A stretch of DNA of 64,000 nt from Paraphysomonas bandaiensis. Lineage: Eukaryota > Chrysophyceae. Below the pieces are notes generated by a model, which was given only the letters and a program-made list of their open reading frames with translations, had not been told where the DNA came from and ran no database searches. Where the stretch lies: assembly GCA_965644295.1 (NCBI GenBank), contig CBFFRP010000199.1:527207-591206 (forward strand), read 5' to 3'. Below, in pieces: positions 44,172 to 56,544 of this stretch (the first letter of the stretch is position 1; every line of letters starts with the position of its first letter). Both the position numbers and the translations under genes were made by a program.

Positions 44172-44653
44172 TGTCAGCTATGTTGAGGGCATGTTCCAGT
44201 CAAAAACTATCAAATCAGTTACTAGAAAAGGTCTCTCGATCTCTTTCTTCGTATAGTTCAAAGGATCAGCTGTATGTATATAACTTCTGTGAGCGCTGAG
44301 CCACTGGCGTGAGCACTGCACTCCTGTCCAGGCCTACGAAGATGTACTGTAGAAGCAGGCTTCGAGTTAGAAAACACGGGATTTCTAAGAATACTGTTAT
44401 TCCGACGCTAATTTTCCTTTTATTTTGAGTCTGGTCTGTGATTTTATATTTCTAGATCTTCTGCTCTCTGCGGTTCACTACACTGAGAGGAACCTACTCC
44501 TATATATACATACAGCAACACCTCACCCTTATCGCTCATCAGTTGTTGATAATCCTTGCGGGAACGGTACATCAACTGGGCATCGTTTCTCGTGTTAAAC
44601 TCTTACTGTGAGGGTTGAGTCTCACCCGATAGTATCAGTGGCTTAGACCTAAC
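44172..44653. promoter_or_regulatory. divergent intergenic region
   Basis: 5' flanks of the EDRF1-like gene (minus) and the EF-hand protein (plus). No motif is assigned. Confidence 0.35.
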
Positions 44654-45148
44654 ATGTTTTGTCTTGCATATCTGTACCTGTTGGGCAGTTTGGTTTTGTC
44701 GTTATCTTTAGCAACTGAAAGTTATCAATCAGAAGTATTAACTGTTGAAGTTGCACATAGGTGGCATAGTTTGCCTCTCTGTGATAAGCTTAACTTTTTG
44801 TTACTACCTCGCGATTGGAAAGAACTCAATGCCGAGCTTAATTTAATCCCCCGAATGGGCTCTGCATTGACATATTCCGATTTTCGGGCATACCATCTAG
44901 ATTTCCAAGATGAAGAAAATATATATATATATTGGCAGAAATGTGATACAAATGAAGACAATGAACTCACGCTTCAAGAATACGCATGCTGCCGCGGGAC
45001 GATGGATAACCATGGCAATGAATATGATCAAAATGAGTACGAATACAGAGAAACCATAGTCCTGCACGATTTCTGGGAGAAGATGAAAAGCTCTGATTAC
45101 CAGCCTGAGTTTTTCAGGTACGACGAGAATGGAATCATTATAGATTAG
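44654..45148 (+). CDS. secreted EF-hand protein
   Basis: Single exon of 164 codons. The N-terminus (FCLAYLYLLGSLVLSLSLA) is a signal peptide. One canonical calcium-binding EF-hand is visible: WQKCDTNEDNELTLQEYA, with Asp, Asn, Asp and the final Glu at the expected loop positions. A second, partial loop-like stretch is near the C-terminus (RYDENGIIID), which ends the protein before its second helix. Two Cys follow the EF-hand. The layout loosely resembles extracellular SPARC-type calcium-binding modules, but the length is short and no clear family is assigned. Confidence 0.78.
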   Translation: MFCLAYLYLLGSLVLSLSLATESYQSEVLTVEVAHRWHSLPLCDKLNFLLLPRDWKELNAELNLIPRMGSALTYSDFRAYHLDFQDEENIYIYWQKCDTNEDNELTLQEYACCRGTMDNHGNEYDQNEYEYRETIVLHDFWEKMKSSDYQPEFFRYDENGIIID

Positions 45149-46411
45149 AAGTTATTTGGTTTGTGTCCCTAAAGTATGTATTATTATATTGCGTGGGGAA
45201 TATAGAAATAGAGTTGTTCCTTTCATTTTGTTTCATTTCTCATCTTATGTATAAACTGAAATAAAATGATTATTATTTACGTACATTTGACCTGGCGTAA
45301 CTATTTATCTATACTGTCTACAAAACTACACTTCGTACGCATCCTCGATTTGAGCACTGCTAGTTTGGTTACCTTCTGTCTACCCAAACTAATCTCAATA
45401 TACCACGACTTATTATATATCGTTAATAAAACCGAGCACATAGGCAATAAAATCTTTTGAAGAGTATATCTCGCTGTCTATAGTACCGAGGATCATGTTC
45501 TGACTTTCTAGATGCAAATATAGATTTTTTCAAGAAGATCTCTGCGAGAAATGTAAAATGAGTAGACTTTAATATTGATCATAATTTATATATCTATTTT
45601 TTTTTACTGATATGCATATCATAGGGATCATGGTAGTGAAAATATTGTTACATCAAACTAGCTTACTAATAAAATATTTGACACACACAATGATGATCAG
45701 TAGGAGTACAATGTCGTTTTCATATTAAAAGAAAAGGAAGTAAAATAGGTGTTATAAGAACAATCCAATAATAGTTTTTCTGTTATTGTGTAGCTAAAAT
45801 GAGGATAATGTGGGAAGTATGGTGAAAATGTTAATTAGTTCAAAAGTAACCTTTTTATGGATTTATGAAACTTTGCTCTGGGAATAATTAAAGTTTACAG
45901 GCAACAATATTGTTCGGGTATATAGCCACTACAGATAGCACGATGACTCTCAAATTTTTGTAATTCACTATGTCCTCATTGGTATGTTTAAAAATTACTT
46001 TCTTTGTCAGAACATATCCATCGTCCACAGTATAAAATGTATCTATCACCACATATTTCTTTTTACATTTTCTTGATACAACTGTGAGGCCTATGCGCTA
46101 ATGTGAGTATCCTCACGAATTACAACGATAGATAGGTGTCAAGAATTATTTGTTTGTACTGATTATACTCCACAGGATTATCAAGCATTTTTCAATATAC
46201 TTCATATCTTCTGTGTTTAGCGGGAATTTAGCATTTTACACATGACGAAACTTCTGCCAAGCTAGATATTGAAGGCAGGCAGCACGACTATACCTTGCTT
46301 CCCAACCCAAACACCACTTCGGTTCAAAATTACATAAAATATATACAAGTTGGTTGCGTGACAACTCCACCTATACCACCAAGATTTTAGAAGAGTTGCG
46401 CCTATATTCGT
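45149..46411. other. long AT-rich spacer
   Basis: No gene, repeat or RNA is recognised; open frames are short and of low complexity. Confidence 0.5.
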
Positions 46412-46823
46412 CTATAAAATGTCTTTATATGCATCCTCAAGTACAGATGACGCGTGTGCGACCTCAACTTGTCTTCTCAAAGCATAATTTCCTTGGCCAT
46501 AGGGTCTGTACGGCTTCAAGTATTTAGATCCTTCTAATGCATTGCGTTTCACGTCCGCAATTAATGATAAGTACTTCTCAGAGAGGTTTTCGAGCTTCTT
46601 CACATCACAATGAGGTAAGTTATCTAACTCATGGACTGTCTCTTCGGCTACTTGCAATATGGAAGCTATATCCTTTAATCCACAGTGTTAAACATCGACT
46701 TATATAACTGTCACAAGCATGGATACTTGAACTAATTACCTTCTCGAGCTCCTCCAGTTTAGTTAGCATGTCCTCACTGCTCTTCCCATTCACTTCCACA
46801 TTATCTGCAGAATTAGTGCTCAT
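46412..46823 (-). CDS. Mediator subunit 11-like protein
   Basis: Two exons, 46823-46740 and 46673-46412; a 66-nt intron joins LTKLEELEK/DIASILQVAEETVHELDN in phase, giving about 114 residues. The opening (helix LEELEKDIASILQ then VAEETVHELDN) and closing block (YLKPYRPYGQGNYALRRQ, then helix VAHASSVLED) have the arrangement of Med11, a small helical head-module subunit of the RNA polymerase II Mediator. The length also fits. Similarity is by pattern only and other small coiled-coil proteins could look alike, so I leave the symbol blank. Confidence 0.6.
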
Positions 46824-47272
46824 AGCAGCCTAACTCTTTCTCGAACCTAACCAGAATATATACCGTGATAGAGCAGCTGGTGCAGTGAACTTGAGGCGGC
46901 AGTGGACATGTATGTGAGTGTTTGTGTTCCACATGCGCAGGGTGTCATGCATAGCACTCACACAGCAGCAGCAAATGGCAAAAATCAAAACTGAAAAATC
47001 TTGCACTGAAAGAGTGGTGCGGACCTATACTACAGCAGTATTTATTGTATTCCGCGGTGTTTTACGAAGTGTGGACAGACCATCATATCTTTTGGGCACC
47101 TTCACTTCACTTCACTTCACTGCACTGCACTGCACTGCACTAGTATGCACAGAGCAGTGGCGTATCTTACATGACAGTCAATCCATACCCTCATACGGGC
47201 ATATGAGACTAGAGGTCACAGTCACAGTCATATGCGTATATCTCTTGCAAGGCGACTGTTCACACACAAAAG
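46824..47272. promoter_or_regulatory. divergent intergenic region with pentanucleotide repeat
   Basis: At 47100-47143 four TTCAC units pass directly into about four TGCAC units, a tract probably derived by mutation and expansion of one pentamer. It lies in the shared 5' region of the Med11-like gene and the methyltransferase. Confidence 0.6.
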
Positions 47273-48139
47273 ATGGACGACTACTATTACGACTCCTGCG
47301 ATGCATTCAACTTCTATAAGCATGTCTGGGGAGGCAACTTCATTCATGTCGGCCTCTACAGCGAGAGCGATAGTGACAGTGTCAATCAGTTGAGTGGAGT
47401 GGATCGCATATGCTCTGCGAGCACACTGTCTCTCGAGCACCTGCTGTCGAAACGAGATCGCTACGCATCCCAGCCCCTCGATATCTCCTCCAGAGTCATG
47501 GATATGGGGTCGGCTTTTGGTGGTGCAGCTCGCTACTGTGCAGTGAAGTATGGGTGCAGAGTGACGTGCATCGATCTATCTGCGAAAGAGAATGCTGTTA
47601 ATCGTCTTGAATCTGAACAACAGGGCCTCAGTCACCTAATACACATTCCGGGAGAGAAGGACTTCTCTCACACTGGAGAAGAGTCTGGAAGCTATGATTT
47701 TGTATTCTCCGAGGATTGCTTTTTACATGTTCCTGGATCTGAACGAGAGAGTGTCATGGCTGAGGCTGCGCGCATACTGAAGCCACAAGGCTTATTGATT
47801 TTCACGGATATCATGCAAATTGATGATGCAGATTCAGAAGCACTGGCCCCTGTTTACCGGAGATTGAATCTGCTTGATCTTGGTAGCCCCAGAAAATACA
47901 AGGAATGGGGCGCAAAAAACGGTCTCTCATTACTGGATTACGATGATCGCACCTCAGATTTATGCAAGCATTATGGAGCCGTGAGAGATGTATTATTAGA
48001 GAAGGAGCAAGAGCTAAAGGAGCTTGTGTCCGACCAATACATCGCTGACATGCTTACAGGTCTGGAATCATGGGTGCAGCATTCATCTGGTGAGAACGCC
48101 AACATATGTTGGGGATTTCAAGTGTTTCAAAAAGACTGA
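47273..48139 (+). CDS. sarcosine/dimethylglycine N-methyltransferase-like enzyme
   Basis: Single exon of 288 codons. SAM-dependent methyltransferases of this type add methyl groups to sarcosine and dimethylglycine to give the osmolyte glycine betaine. The N-terminus YYYDSCDAFNFYKHVWGG and FIHVGLYSES match the family's signature. Motif I is VMDMGSAFGGAARYCA, with VTCIDLSAKEN after it. YDFVFSEDCFLHVPG, ARILKPQGLLIFTDIMQID and LCKHYGAVRDVL complete the pattern. No targeting sequence is seen, so it is probably cytosolic. It has no intron, unlike most neighbours, which may reflect gene transfer from bacteria, though this is only a hint. Related sterol or tocopherol methyltransferases are less likely. 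Confidence 0.85.
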   Translation: MDDYYYDSCDAFNFYKHVWGGNFIHVGLYSESDSDSVNQLSGVDRICSASTLSLEHLLSKRDRYASQPLDISSRVMDMGSAFGGAARYCAVKYGCRVTCIDLSAKENAVNRLESEQQGLSHLIHIPGEKDFSHTGEESGSYDFVFSEDCFLHVPGSERESVMAEAARILKPQGLLIFTDIMQIDDADSEALAPVYRRLNLLDLGSPRKYKEWGAKNGLSLLDYDDRTSDLCKHYGAVRDVLLEKEQELKELVSDQYIADMLTGLESWVQHSSGENANICWGFQVFQKD

Positions 48140-48876
48140 GGTGAGGTGAAGACTTACGCACTCCGTTTACATTGCGACTACAATCTAATTCAAGCAACGG
48201 GATTAAATATTAAATTATATTTAGTGGTACAAATTAATTTAATTTGCAGAAGTAAGAGTAAATAAAAGTAACTTTTATATTTTTCATTTTATGTAATGCG
48301 TAAATACTGCTAAATAATGCACTTAACGTCGTCAGCGTAGAAACAAGTACTGAACAACAATCACTAAGAAACATTTTCAACTTACAACACCAAATTTGAC
48401 TTTAATACTAAATAATATAAAAGATCTTTGCGTCTAACGCCTGAATATTGGTTATCCAGAAAAGACACACTATCGTTAACCTATTTTTGTGAATGCGACT
48501 AGCCACCAGATTCTTTTCTACCAAAACATGTTCTAATGATTCGTATCTTAGAATAGCACTTTGAATATATACAGATTGGATGATTCTTCTGGTCCTGTAA
48601 TCACACTATGATTCGTGAATTCATTGGGAGCAAACGTTAACGTAGTATTTCATTCAGGAGAACATTGATTCTTCAATTTGATAATAATCATTGCGATCAT
48701 ATTTGATAACAATAACTTTGTCGGCGCTTCCAAAGTTAACAATTGAAAGACAAGCACAACGATTCTATGTTCAATGACACGTTATCCATATACAAACTAT
48801 GTACAAAAACAATGGCGTTATTTTGGCTTCACTTACAGGTGCTCCAAGCCAGAACTAAACCACCCTCATATACACT
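48140..48876. other. AT-rich spacer between convergent genes
   Basis: Nothing is recognised; it contains the 3' flanks of both neighbours. Confidence 0.5.
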
Positions 48877-51692
48877 CTATGAAGTAACTCTGGGTATGTA
48901 TTTCATATAAGAAAGAGCGAGCGGCCCAACTCCCCAGATATATTCTGAGATAATTCGTATAGGCGCATCTCCTAAGTGTGCACATCCCCGAACAAACAAC
49001 GCAAATCCGCACCGCTGATAAAAAGCTGTACATCTGCCTTCGTGGATGATTTTCTCTGCTATGGCGTCATCGAGAGGAGATCCATGCATCACAGCAAAAC
49101 ATCTCTTTAAACTTCCACTCCTGGACACAGCTTCACTGAGTACACTAACATCCTTTAGACACAGCTTTCGGTCTATAGAAACCACCGATTTAAGCATATG
49201 ATGACGTTGTATTTCCTTTGCAACAAGACTAATCAGGCCGCTGCCGAAAGCTGAGATTTCAAAAGACTTCTGTGTGGGCCGAATACCGCAAAGAGTCGGA
49301 CACTTCGGGTGTGCCATAACAGCCGATATAAGTTCATTCAAGCATTCCTCGGCTTCACAGGGAAATCCAGCATCAAAGCCACAAAAACTATCTGGGTCGC
49401 CGCACTCATGATAGTAATTTTCCATAATAATTAACTGCTCGAGGTTTGCAGCCCCAAGTGCATTCCGTCTGATACCTTGTGCAAGATTTTTCATGACAAG
49501 AAGATGAGATCTATCATTCCGACCGAATATATTATTCCGATCTAAGTTGATAATTCCAACAGTAGAATTGTTCGCCAGAGTATGACTGAGTGCTTCGGAA
49601 AATTCTACTACTTTACACTGGGTCGCATAGGTGGTCTCATAACGTGTGACACTAGTCTCCACATTACCTGACAAGTCCAGCTCATACAATCCACTATTGC
49701 TTTGCAGACCAAAAATTATTTCCTGATGATATGAAAGGAGTGTGTCAGAAAAATACAGAAATTAGTTGTATCTCACCATTATTCCATTCATGCAAAAACT
49801 GTTGCCTGAGAGAAATAGATGGCGCAGACATGATATCTCCGGTAAAGATTGGCCTATTTTCCGTGCATCTATGTCACACAGAGAGCACTTATTGAAGCGC
49901 AGCGTCTTCAACCTAAGCTCACGGTTTTTTAGGGCCTCCGTAAATCCATCAATAACTTCCGATGGTAGTGCATTGCCACTAAGGTCAATCTCTCGAAATT
50001 TACTTGTAGCCGTTGTATGGCGTAAAGTTACTGCAAGAGCCAGAAGAGGGGCAGTGCTATTACAAACATCATTTCTTGAGAGATCTAGCGAGGAAAGGGC
50101 AGAGTCCGAAGACATCAGTACTCCAGCAAGGTTCTCTATATCACTCGCTAATACAGAGCAACGCGACGCTCTGCGATAAAAATCGAAAAATCACTATGTA
50201 ATGAAGATAGAAACAGGTTACACGTACCGTATGTCAGAAATCATGCCGTTGCCAAGCAGTGCATTGAATATGCTCTTAATTCCAAAAGTATAGGGGGCAC
50301 CAGATATATCCAAATATTTTAATGTCTAAAACAATCATATAACAATAAACTCAGAGTATTGCATGTAATGTTTGAAAACAGTAGTAGTTGACAGTCAGTA
50401 TACGCAACTTTATACACATGGCTTGATCGTGCAATTCCAAATACATTACGCTGTGTCAGTGCAGCATATTGTTCACACCTTATTTGACTCCAGTGTAATC
50501 GCGAGGTGGGCAGACGAATATCCAATCGGAATGCTATCACTTATATTCAGCCACATAACGGATGAATTCCATCTGAGACCATCAACCATATATCTCATCC
50601 CCTCCGGCTCCAATGAAGCGTTACTGCTAATGTCAAGCCGTTGAAGATGAGGGGAAGATATCAGGAGATTCTTGAGCGCCTTCATACTATCTGAAGAGAG
50701 TCCGCAGTTGCTCAGTGTTAAGCACTGCAAGGGATTGATGAGGAGGTTTGGGACTAATAAAGAGAGTCCAGTTTCTCCAAACTCGGGATTACGAGACAAA
50801 TTTAGAGCTGAAATGGGGGTAGATGAGGTGGATGGTGGGTTTAGTAATAGGCCTAAAAATACACTGTCCACTCCTTTTAGTCCTCGGTTAGACATGTTAA
50901 GACATATCCCATATCCACTCTTTCCATAGATGTATCGCTTCCCACACAAGTCTAAATTAGATACCCCGCCTCCCATACGCATACATTCATCAATACGTTG
51001 ACAATCAATGGAGTCAAAACTATTGCCACTTAGATTCAGGTTCTGTAGAGAGCCGGGATTTCGTAGGACTGAAAGGATACAATCTACCACTTCATCATCG
51101 CTGCCTATCATATTTCGACTGAGATTCAGCGAACGGAGTGTGCAACGGGATGCAGCCAGCAGCAGTGCACACACACTCTCGCTGCAGTACTGCCCATCTA
51201 GCCGTCCACGATGAACCCACTCCCCACATATACGATTAAGAGATAGATCCAAATCTAAAATATTCACGTTTCCTGCCAAAGCAGAGGCCATGAAGGCGGC
51301 GCCATCAGGGCCAAGGGTATTATTCGAGAGATCCAGTCGCATTATATTGCGACAGAGCAAGATTCCCTGTAATCATATAACAAGACACAACACGTGCATT
51401 ATAAAGCACGCACATTCATGAGTCTCTCTGCTGCTGCGGCATCAATCGCGCAGTCCCTCAGTACGATATTCCGCACTGTACAGTCTATCCCGCTTTCCTC
51501 CTTATAGACCCGTTCAAACGCAGAGAGCTGACGACAGAGCAACTGGCAGACACATGTTTGCCGCACCCCTCTGAGGCGAATGGAGTCCTCGTTTAAGCGC
51601 CCCTCTCCATCTGATATGCTCATGCGGAGCACCTGTGAGGCCCGGTCGAACCTGAACACGCGTATGGTGCTGCTATCCACATCCGACATCAT
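48877..51692 (-). CDS. large leucine-rich-repeat protein
   Basis: Five exons: 51692-51414, 51366-50479, 50325-50228, 50170-49777 and 49722-48877; introns of 47, 153, 57 and 54 nt, all in phase, about 835 residues. The start is the ATG giving MMSDVDSS. RI-type repeats occur throughout: IMRLDLSNNTLGPDGAAFM, LRSLNLSRNMIGSDDE, LQNLNLSGNSF, LQCLTLSNCGLSSDSMKAL, LQRLDISSNASLEPEGM and LSSLDLSRNDVC. The last about 200 residues lose the repeat pattern. There is no signal peptide, so it is probably cytosolic, unlike the LRR protein at 32700. No kinase or NACHT domain is attached; a protein-binding role is all that can be said. Confidence 0.85.
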
Positions 51693-52216
51693 GTCTAATA
51701 CGTTTAATCTTACTACTCTATTATGTTGTATACACACACTATGGAAAGAACAGACAGCCGTATTATCAGATCCATATCCACAACTGGCTATGTGTATACG
51801 CTAATGGGCGGCCACTCTGTGCGTATGTATCCGTATCGGACATTTTCAAGAACACACTGGAATTGGCTGTATGCAGTGCTGTACACTCTGTATGGTTTTT
51901 TGCAGTATTTTGCAGTGCACTAGAATACCGTATTTTTTGGCAATTATCTGTATTCCAGCCGTAGTTGTATTTCAATAATATGGACTAATTTTGCTTCAAT
52001 TTATTTCCGAAAAATATGATGCTGACTGCCGATACGTGTATGTGTATCTATGTATGGTACGTATGGTATGTGTGGTATGTATGGTATATATGCCATGTAT
52101 ATGCACAGGATATGTAATGTGTAATGTGTAGAGAGTGTTACATATTTTCGAGTGTTGGAGCGGGACATCTTTAGATTTGCACTTCACTGATATTAGTAGT
52201 GCATCAGTTTGTGTGG
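51693..52216. promoter_or_regulatory. divergent intergenic region
   Basis: Shared 5' flank of the LRR gene (minus) and the dehydrogenase (plus). GTATGGTATGTATGG-type repeats occur at about 52050-52105. No motif is assigned. Confidence 0.4.
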
Positions 52217-53296
52217 ATGGGACAGAATCAGTCGTTCGACAGTTATGATGGGGACTCCCAAGATTTCAAGTGTGCTATAATCGTGGTGGGACCGAAATGT
52301 GGTGACGACAGTCTAACAGAGTTGCGGTGGCTGCCGAAGGAGGCTAAAATTATTGGTACGGGAATAACGATAGAAGAATTTGAGAAAGATGGTGTACTTA
52401 TTCAGGAGGCTAATGTTATCATGAACGTAAGTGGGACATCCAACACGCTAGCTCCTATTATTCGAGCGATGCCAGAGCTGGTGTGGCTTCATTCCACCAC
52501 TGCAGGGGTTGAACACATTCTATGTCCTGAACTAGTAGACAACCCATCCATTATATTGACTAATGCCAAGGGTGTATTTAGTAGGTACGTTCGATTTTTT
52601 GGTTTCATATCTTCGTGACTCCTCTACAGTTCCCTTGCCGAGTATGTCATAGGATCATGCCTCTATTTTGCAAAGAACTTGCGTCGCCTGGAAGAACAGA
52701 AGGCGGATAGAATATGGGAGCGCTTTGCTGTGAATGAGCTACGGGGTCGAACTATGGGTATAATTGGCTACGGCGATGTAGGCATGCACTGCGCACGACT
52801 TGCAAAGTGTTTCGGTATGCGCGTGCTTGCGCTGCGCAAGCGTCCGGAGCTATGTGAGGAAGACGATAATGTAGATGAAGTCTTTTGTCCTGATGACATT
52901 GCCACTGTTATGTCAGAGTCCGATTATTTGGTAGTTGCAGCTGCGCTGACGGACAAGACAAGAGGATTGATAGGTCGTCGGGAGCTCGCTGTCAGTAAGC
53001 AAGGTCAGGTTCTTATCAATATATCTCGGGGTGCTGTCGTCGACGAGATATCACTTATAGATGCTCTCAGAAAGAAGGATAGACTCGCTGGGGCGGCACT
53101 GGACGTTTTTGTCTGCGAGCCGCTGCCGAAGACGTCCCCACTGTGGGATCTCCCGAATCTACTTCTGTCCCCTCATAACGCCGACATGACTAAGGAGTTT
53201 AGACACCACAGTATTAAATTTTTTACCAATAACTGCCATAAGTTTGTTGCTGGTGAGGAGCTGGACTGTGTCGTCGATAAGAGACGTGGATATTAA
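52217..53296 (+). CDS. D-isomer 2-hydroxyacid dehydrogenase
   Basis: Two exons, 52217-52584 and 52630-53296, with a 45-nt intron joining GVFS/SLAEYVIGSCL in phase, about 344 residues. The start is the ATG giving MGQNQSF. The NAD-binding motif is MGIIGYGDVGMHCARLA. The catalytic Arg is in LINISRGAVVDE, Glu in DVFVCEPLPKTSPLW and His in LLLSPHNADMT, so the triad is complete. The enzyme reduces 2-keto acids to D-2-hydroxyacids or runs in reverse; the substrate cannot be told. Residue 2 is Gly, but no other targeting signal is clear. Confidence 0.92.
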
Positions 53297-53830
53297 TCAT
53301 TCCTTTCTGGATCTGACCTCTACTATATGGCAGCTGTACCAGCGGTGCTCTTGTGACGATATATTTTTCAACGCTTGCTTATTCAACGCTTGTAATAAAT
53401 AGTACTGATGTATAGTCATTGTAGAAGTTGATCTTTTGACTGTTCTGTGTTTTTATTCATAGTTGGTCGTAGTTTATGACCTTAATCCTTCATATAAATG
53501 GCAAGTATACAAGTTCTAACAAGCTGGCGTGCTTTACTGTGCGTTGTGATCAGCCACCTATTAAAAATCAACGGTATGTGAAAAGTGTTAACATTTTTTC
53601 TATATGAAGTAGTAAAAACTGTCGGGTCTACACACTTGAAAGCAAAAAACATGTAATTATATCATTATCATAGAAAACAGCAATGGAGATACCATCAACC
53701 ATATCCACAAAAAGTATAACCGAAAAACTCTCACGACAGTCTTCTTTCTACATACGTGTATCGACAATGACACCACGGGACCTTATTCCCTAAGTAAATG
53801 GTTTGGTACTTCTGGCGTACATATTAAGCA
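53297..53830. other. spacer between convergent genes
   Basis: AT-rich; nothing is recognised. Confidence 0.5.
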
Positions 53831-54562
53831 CTAATCTGAGTCATACTCATCTTCACCAACGCCCCTTAGTGTTTTGACTTCCTCAGCATCCTTCCAATCT
53901 TTGTTCATACCGCTTTTCTTTGGAGCAAATACCATCTCCTCTACGGACCGACTCTGTAGACTTTTCATCACTTCTGCATCCTTTGCCGCTTGCGCTTTCA
54001 GCACTTCAATTTCTGCCTCCAGAACACTAAGCTTTTCTCGTAGCTTCTGATTAGCAATTTCACCTATGCCGATTTCAGCTTGAACGCTTTCCATTCTTCC
54101 TTGTGTTTCGTCAATCTGAGCTCTCATTGTGTCATTTTTCTCTTCTGTAACAGAAATAGTCTTCTCAGCCAACGCTTTTTTATGCTTGGAAGCTATTATC
54201 TTATTCTCTATTATCTTGAACTGTGCTCGAAGATGCTCATTCTCCATTTGGAGATCTGCTAAGCGAAGTCGACGAGCGCTACAGTCAGGCCTTTGGCAGA
54301 TAGCTTCCTCTTCTTCTTCGACAACTTTAGTTACCTTCTTGGACGCTAACTTTCGAACAGACCGTTTTGCTGACGGTTTTGCAGGTATGATCTTAGTGAG
54401 TGGTAATATACGTTCAATATTTTTAGCACCATCCTCATCTCTTAACCCCACTGCAAAGCATACATTTCCAATATTATTGATGTGCGAGAAGTCTGAAAAT
54501 ACAGGATGACTCCCATCTTTCGGAGTGGGACTCTTCTTCTCAGCCGTCCTCGAATTCGACAT
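53831..54562 (-). CDS. unknown coiled-coil protein
   Basis: Single exon of about 243 codons from the ATG giving MSNSRTAEKKS. The N-terminal 60 residues are mixed, followed by a basic cluster (SAKRSVRKLASKKVTK) and an acidic run (VEEEEEA). From CQRPDCSARRLRLADLQMEN onward it is a long heptad-like coiled coil (LREKLSVLEAEIEVLKAQ). The tail is acidic (VGEDEYDSD). One CxxxxC pair occurs before the coil. No family is recognised; a structural or scaffold role is a guess only. Confidence 0.68.
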   Translation of the reverse strand: MSNSRTAEKKSPTPKDGSHPVFSDFSHINNIGNVCFAVGLRDEDGAKNIERILPLTKIIPAKPSAKRSVRKLASKKVTKVVEEEEEAICQRPDCSARRLRLADLQMENEHLRAQFKIIENKIIASKHKKALAEKTISVTEEKNDTMRAQIDETQGRMESVQAEIGIGEIANQKLREKLSVLEAEIEVLKAQAAKDAEVMKSLQSRSVEEMVFAPKKSGMNKDWKDAEEVKTLRGVGEDEYDSD

Positions 54563-55071
54563 TAGGAGTTGTTCTATCAATTAAACCAGAAGGAATATAG
54601 TGAGAGAGAGGAGCCTTAGAGTAGATCTCTCGCCTAGACATACATACTGCAGTCTATATGGTTCAGCTCAATAGCTACTGGCTGTTTCATTCTTTCATAA
54701 TACAGTGAATACACTCCTTGTAGGATATAATGCCATGAGTAATATCTACAGTACGTATTATTCCTGTAGTTGGGTGCAGAAAGGGAATGCCTACTACAAT
54801 GGCTGTACTGTATGTGCAGCATGTATTCATACCGTATATTAGGACTATGGAGCGTATTGCACAACTCGCTAGCTAAAATAGATAGATATGGTGCTGGAGG
54901 TACTGTACATCTACAGCAGTATACTGTACAAGTAGTTAACAGCTGATGTCAAGCTGCATACTGGGAGTGTATATTACCTGGAGAATATATAATTTGGTGA
55001 CTTAACTGGCAAGCACCAGGTGATTTAATTGAATATTTTTAATAATTCCACGTCTGAGATCCGTTTAATCG
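54563..55071. promoter_or_regulatory. divergent intergenic region
   Basis: Lies between the coiled-coil gene (minus) and the capping protein gene (plus). No motif is assigned. Confidence 0.35.
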
Positions 55072-56110
55072 ATGGACAAGGTACACACCACAGGCACCCG
55101 GCGAATAACATGCTAATTTTGCTGCAGATATCATGCAGTTTGTCACTGATGAGGAGACTTCCCCCTAATAAAATCGAGCAGAGTTTAAGTGGTCTACTCA
55201 ATCTATTACCAGATGAGACAGACGAACTTTTGCAAAGAGTCGACCAGCCTCTTGAGGAATGCCATGATCCAGACTCGGTAAGAGTGTTCATGATAATTTA
55301 CATATCCACTTCATCAGCTGTGAGTTCAGGGCCGAACATTTTTGCTGTGTGATTATAATCGCGATGGAGATTCTTATAGGTAAATTGCTCGACTTACTAT
55401 TTGTCGGCCTAACCGACTTGTAACTAGATCTCCGTGGTCCAACAAATATTTCCCTCCATTAGACGATGGTTTCTTGCCTTCAGAAAAACTTAGGACAATG
55501 GAAATGGAGGCAAACGAATTGTTTGATTCCTATAGAGAACTTTACTTCGAAGGAGGCACATCTTCAGTTTATCTGTGGGACCTAGGCGATGGGTTCGCTG
55601 GTTGCTTCCTGATTAAGAAAAGTAGTCTAATGCTTTTTCAATAACACATTTAACTATATCTACGTATTCTTAGATGTGGAGAACAATAGGTTTGTGAACA
55701 GCGGCTCGTGGGACTCTATTCACGTAGTAGAGGCAGTAAATACAGCACCGAACAAAGCTACCTACAAACTAACGACCACTGTGATGCTTAGTATGAGTGT
55801 GGCCAAGGAACAAGTGGGGAACACAAACATGTCGGGATCCCTTACCCGGCAAGTGGAGTCTAGCTGCACATTGGACAATGCTGAAAACACCCACCTCGCG
55901 AATATAGGTCGCCTGATTGAGGAACAGGAGAGCGATATGCGCTCTAATCTGAATGAACTCTACATCCTCAAGACCCGGGAGATTGTGAACTCGATTCGGA
56001 CGAATGCGGATGGCCCTATTCAAAGTGCATCACATGTGGCACATCTGAATGCTGCAGTGACGGGTCATGGAAAGTCTAGGAAGGTGGATTCCGAAACGGA
56101 GGGAGCGTAG
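55072..56110 (+). CDS. F-actin-capping protein subunit beta
   Basis: Five exons: 55072-55080, 55128-55277, 55330-55379, 55428-55621 and 55674-56110; introns of 47, 52, 48 and 52 nt, all in phase, about 279 residues. The alpha/beta dimer caps the barbed ends of actin filaments. Signature blocks are [73 protein letters not shown] and [20 protein letters not shown]. The three-codon first exon (MDK) is inferred from a good donor, and the ATG giving MRRLPP is the alternative start. Exon 3 holds the left breakpoint of a tandem duplication whose second copy begins at 60767. Confidence 0.95.
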
Positions 56111-56544
56111 ATCTACATGCTCGTCGGTCAACTGAATCTGTTTAACTCAACAGCGCCTTGGGTGCATCGCACCGCATGCTAGATATGGAGGTGACACTTT
56201 ACATAGTTGTGATGATATTCAAGTAATTAATTCAAATTTTACTCTAAGCAACCACTTGCTTGCAAGGTTCAACAGGTTGATCCGTATTATGGCACATCAT
56301 TCGGTGTGTTCACATGTTCACTGCAAAAGCAATCGATGAATAAATTAGCTGCTTTGTTTGGTCATCTGTTAATTATCTGTAACTAGTGCATATTAGTGAC
56401 TAATATGCGATTTGAAATGAGCAGTAGTTGAGAAACTAAGGAGCAGTGACGTCTAGTTACAGAGTATGAATTATTGAAATATTTACTTATTTCACTGGTA
56501 ACTAGATAGAACTATAATTTAATTGAAACAACACTAATGTATAC

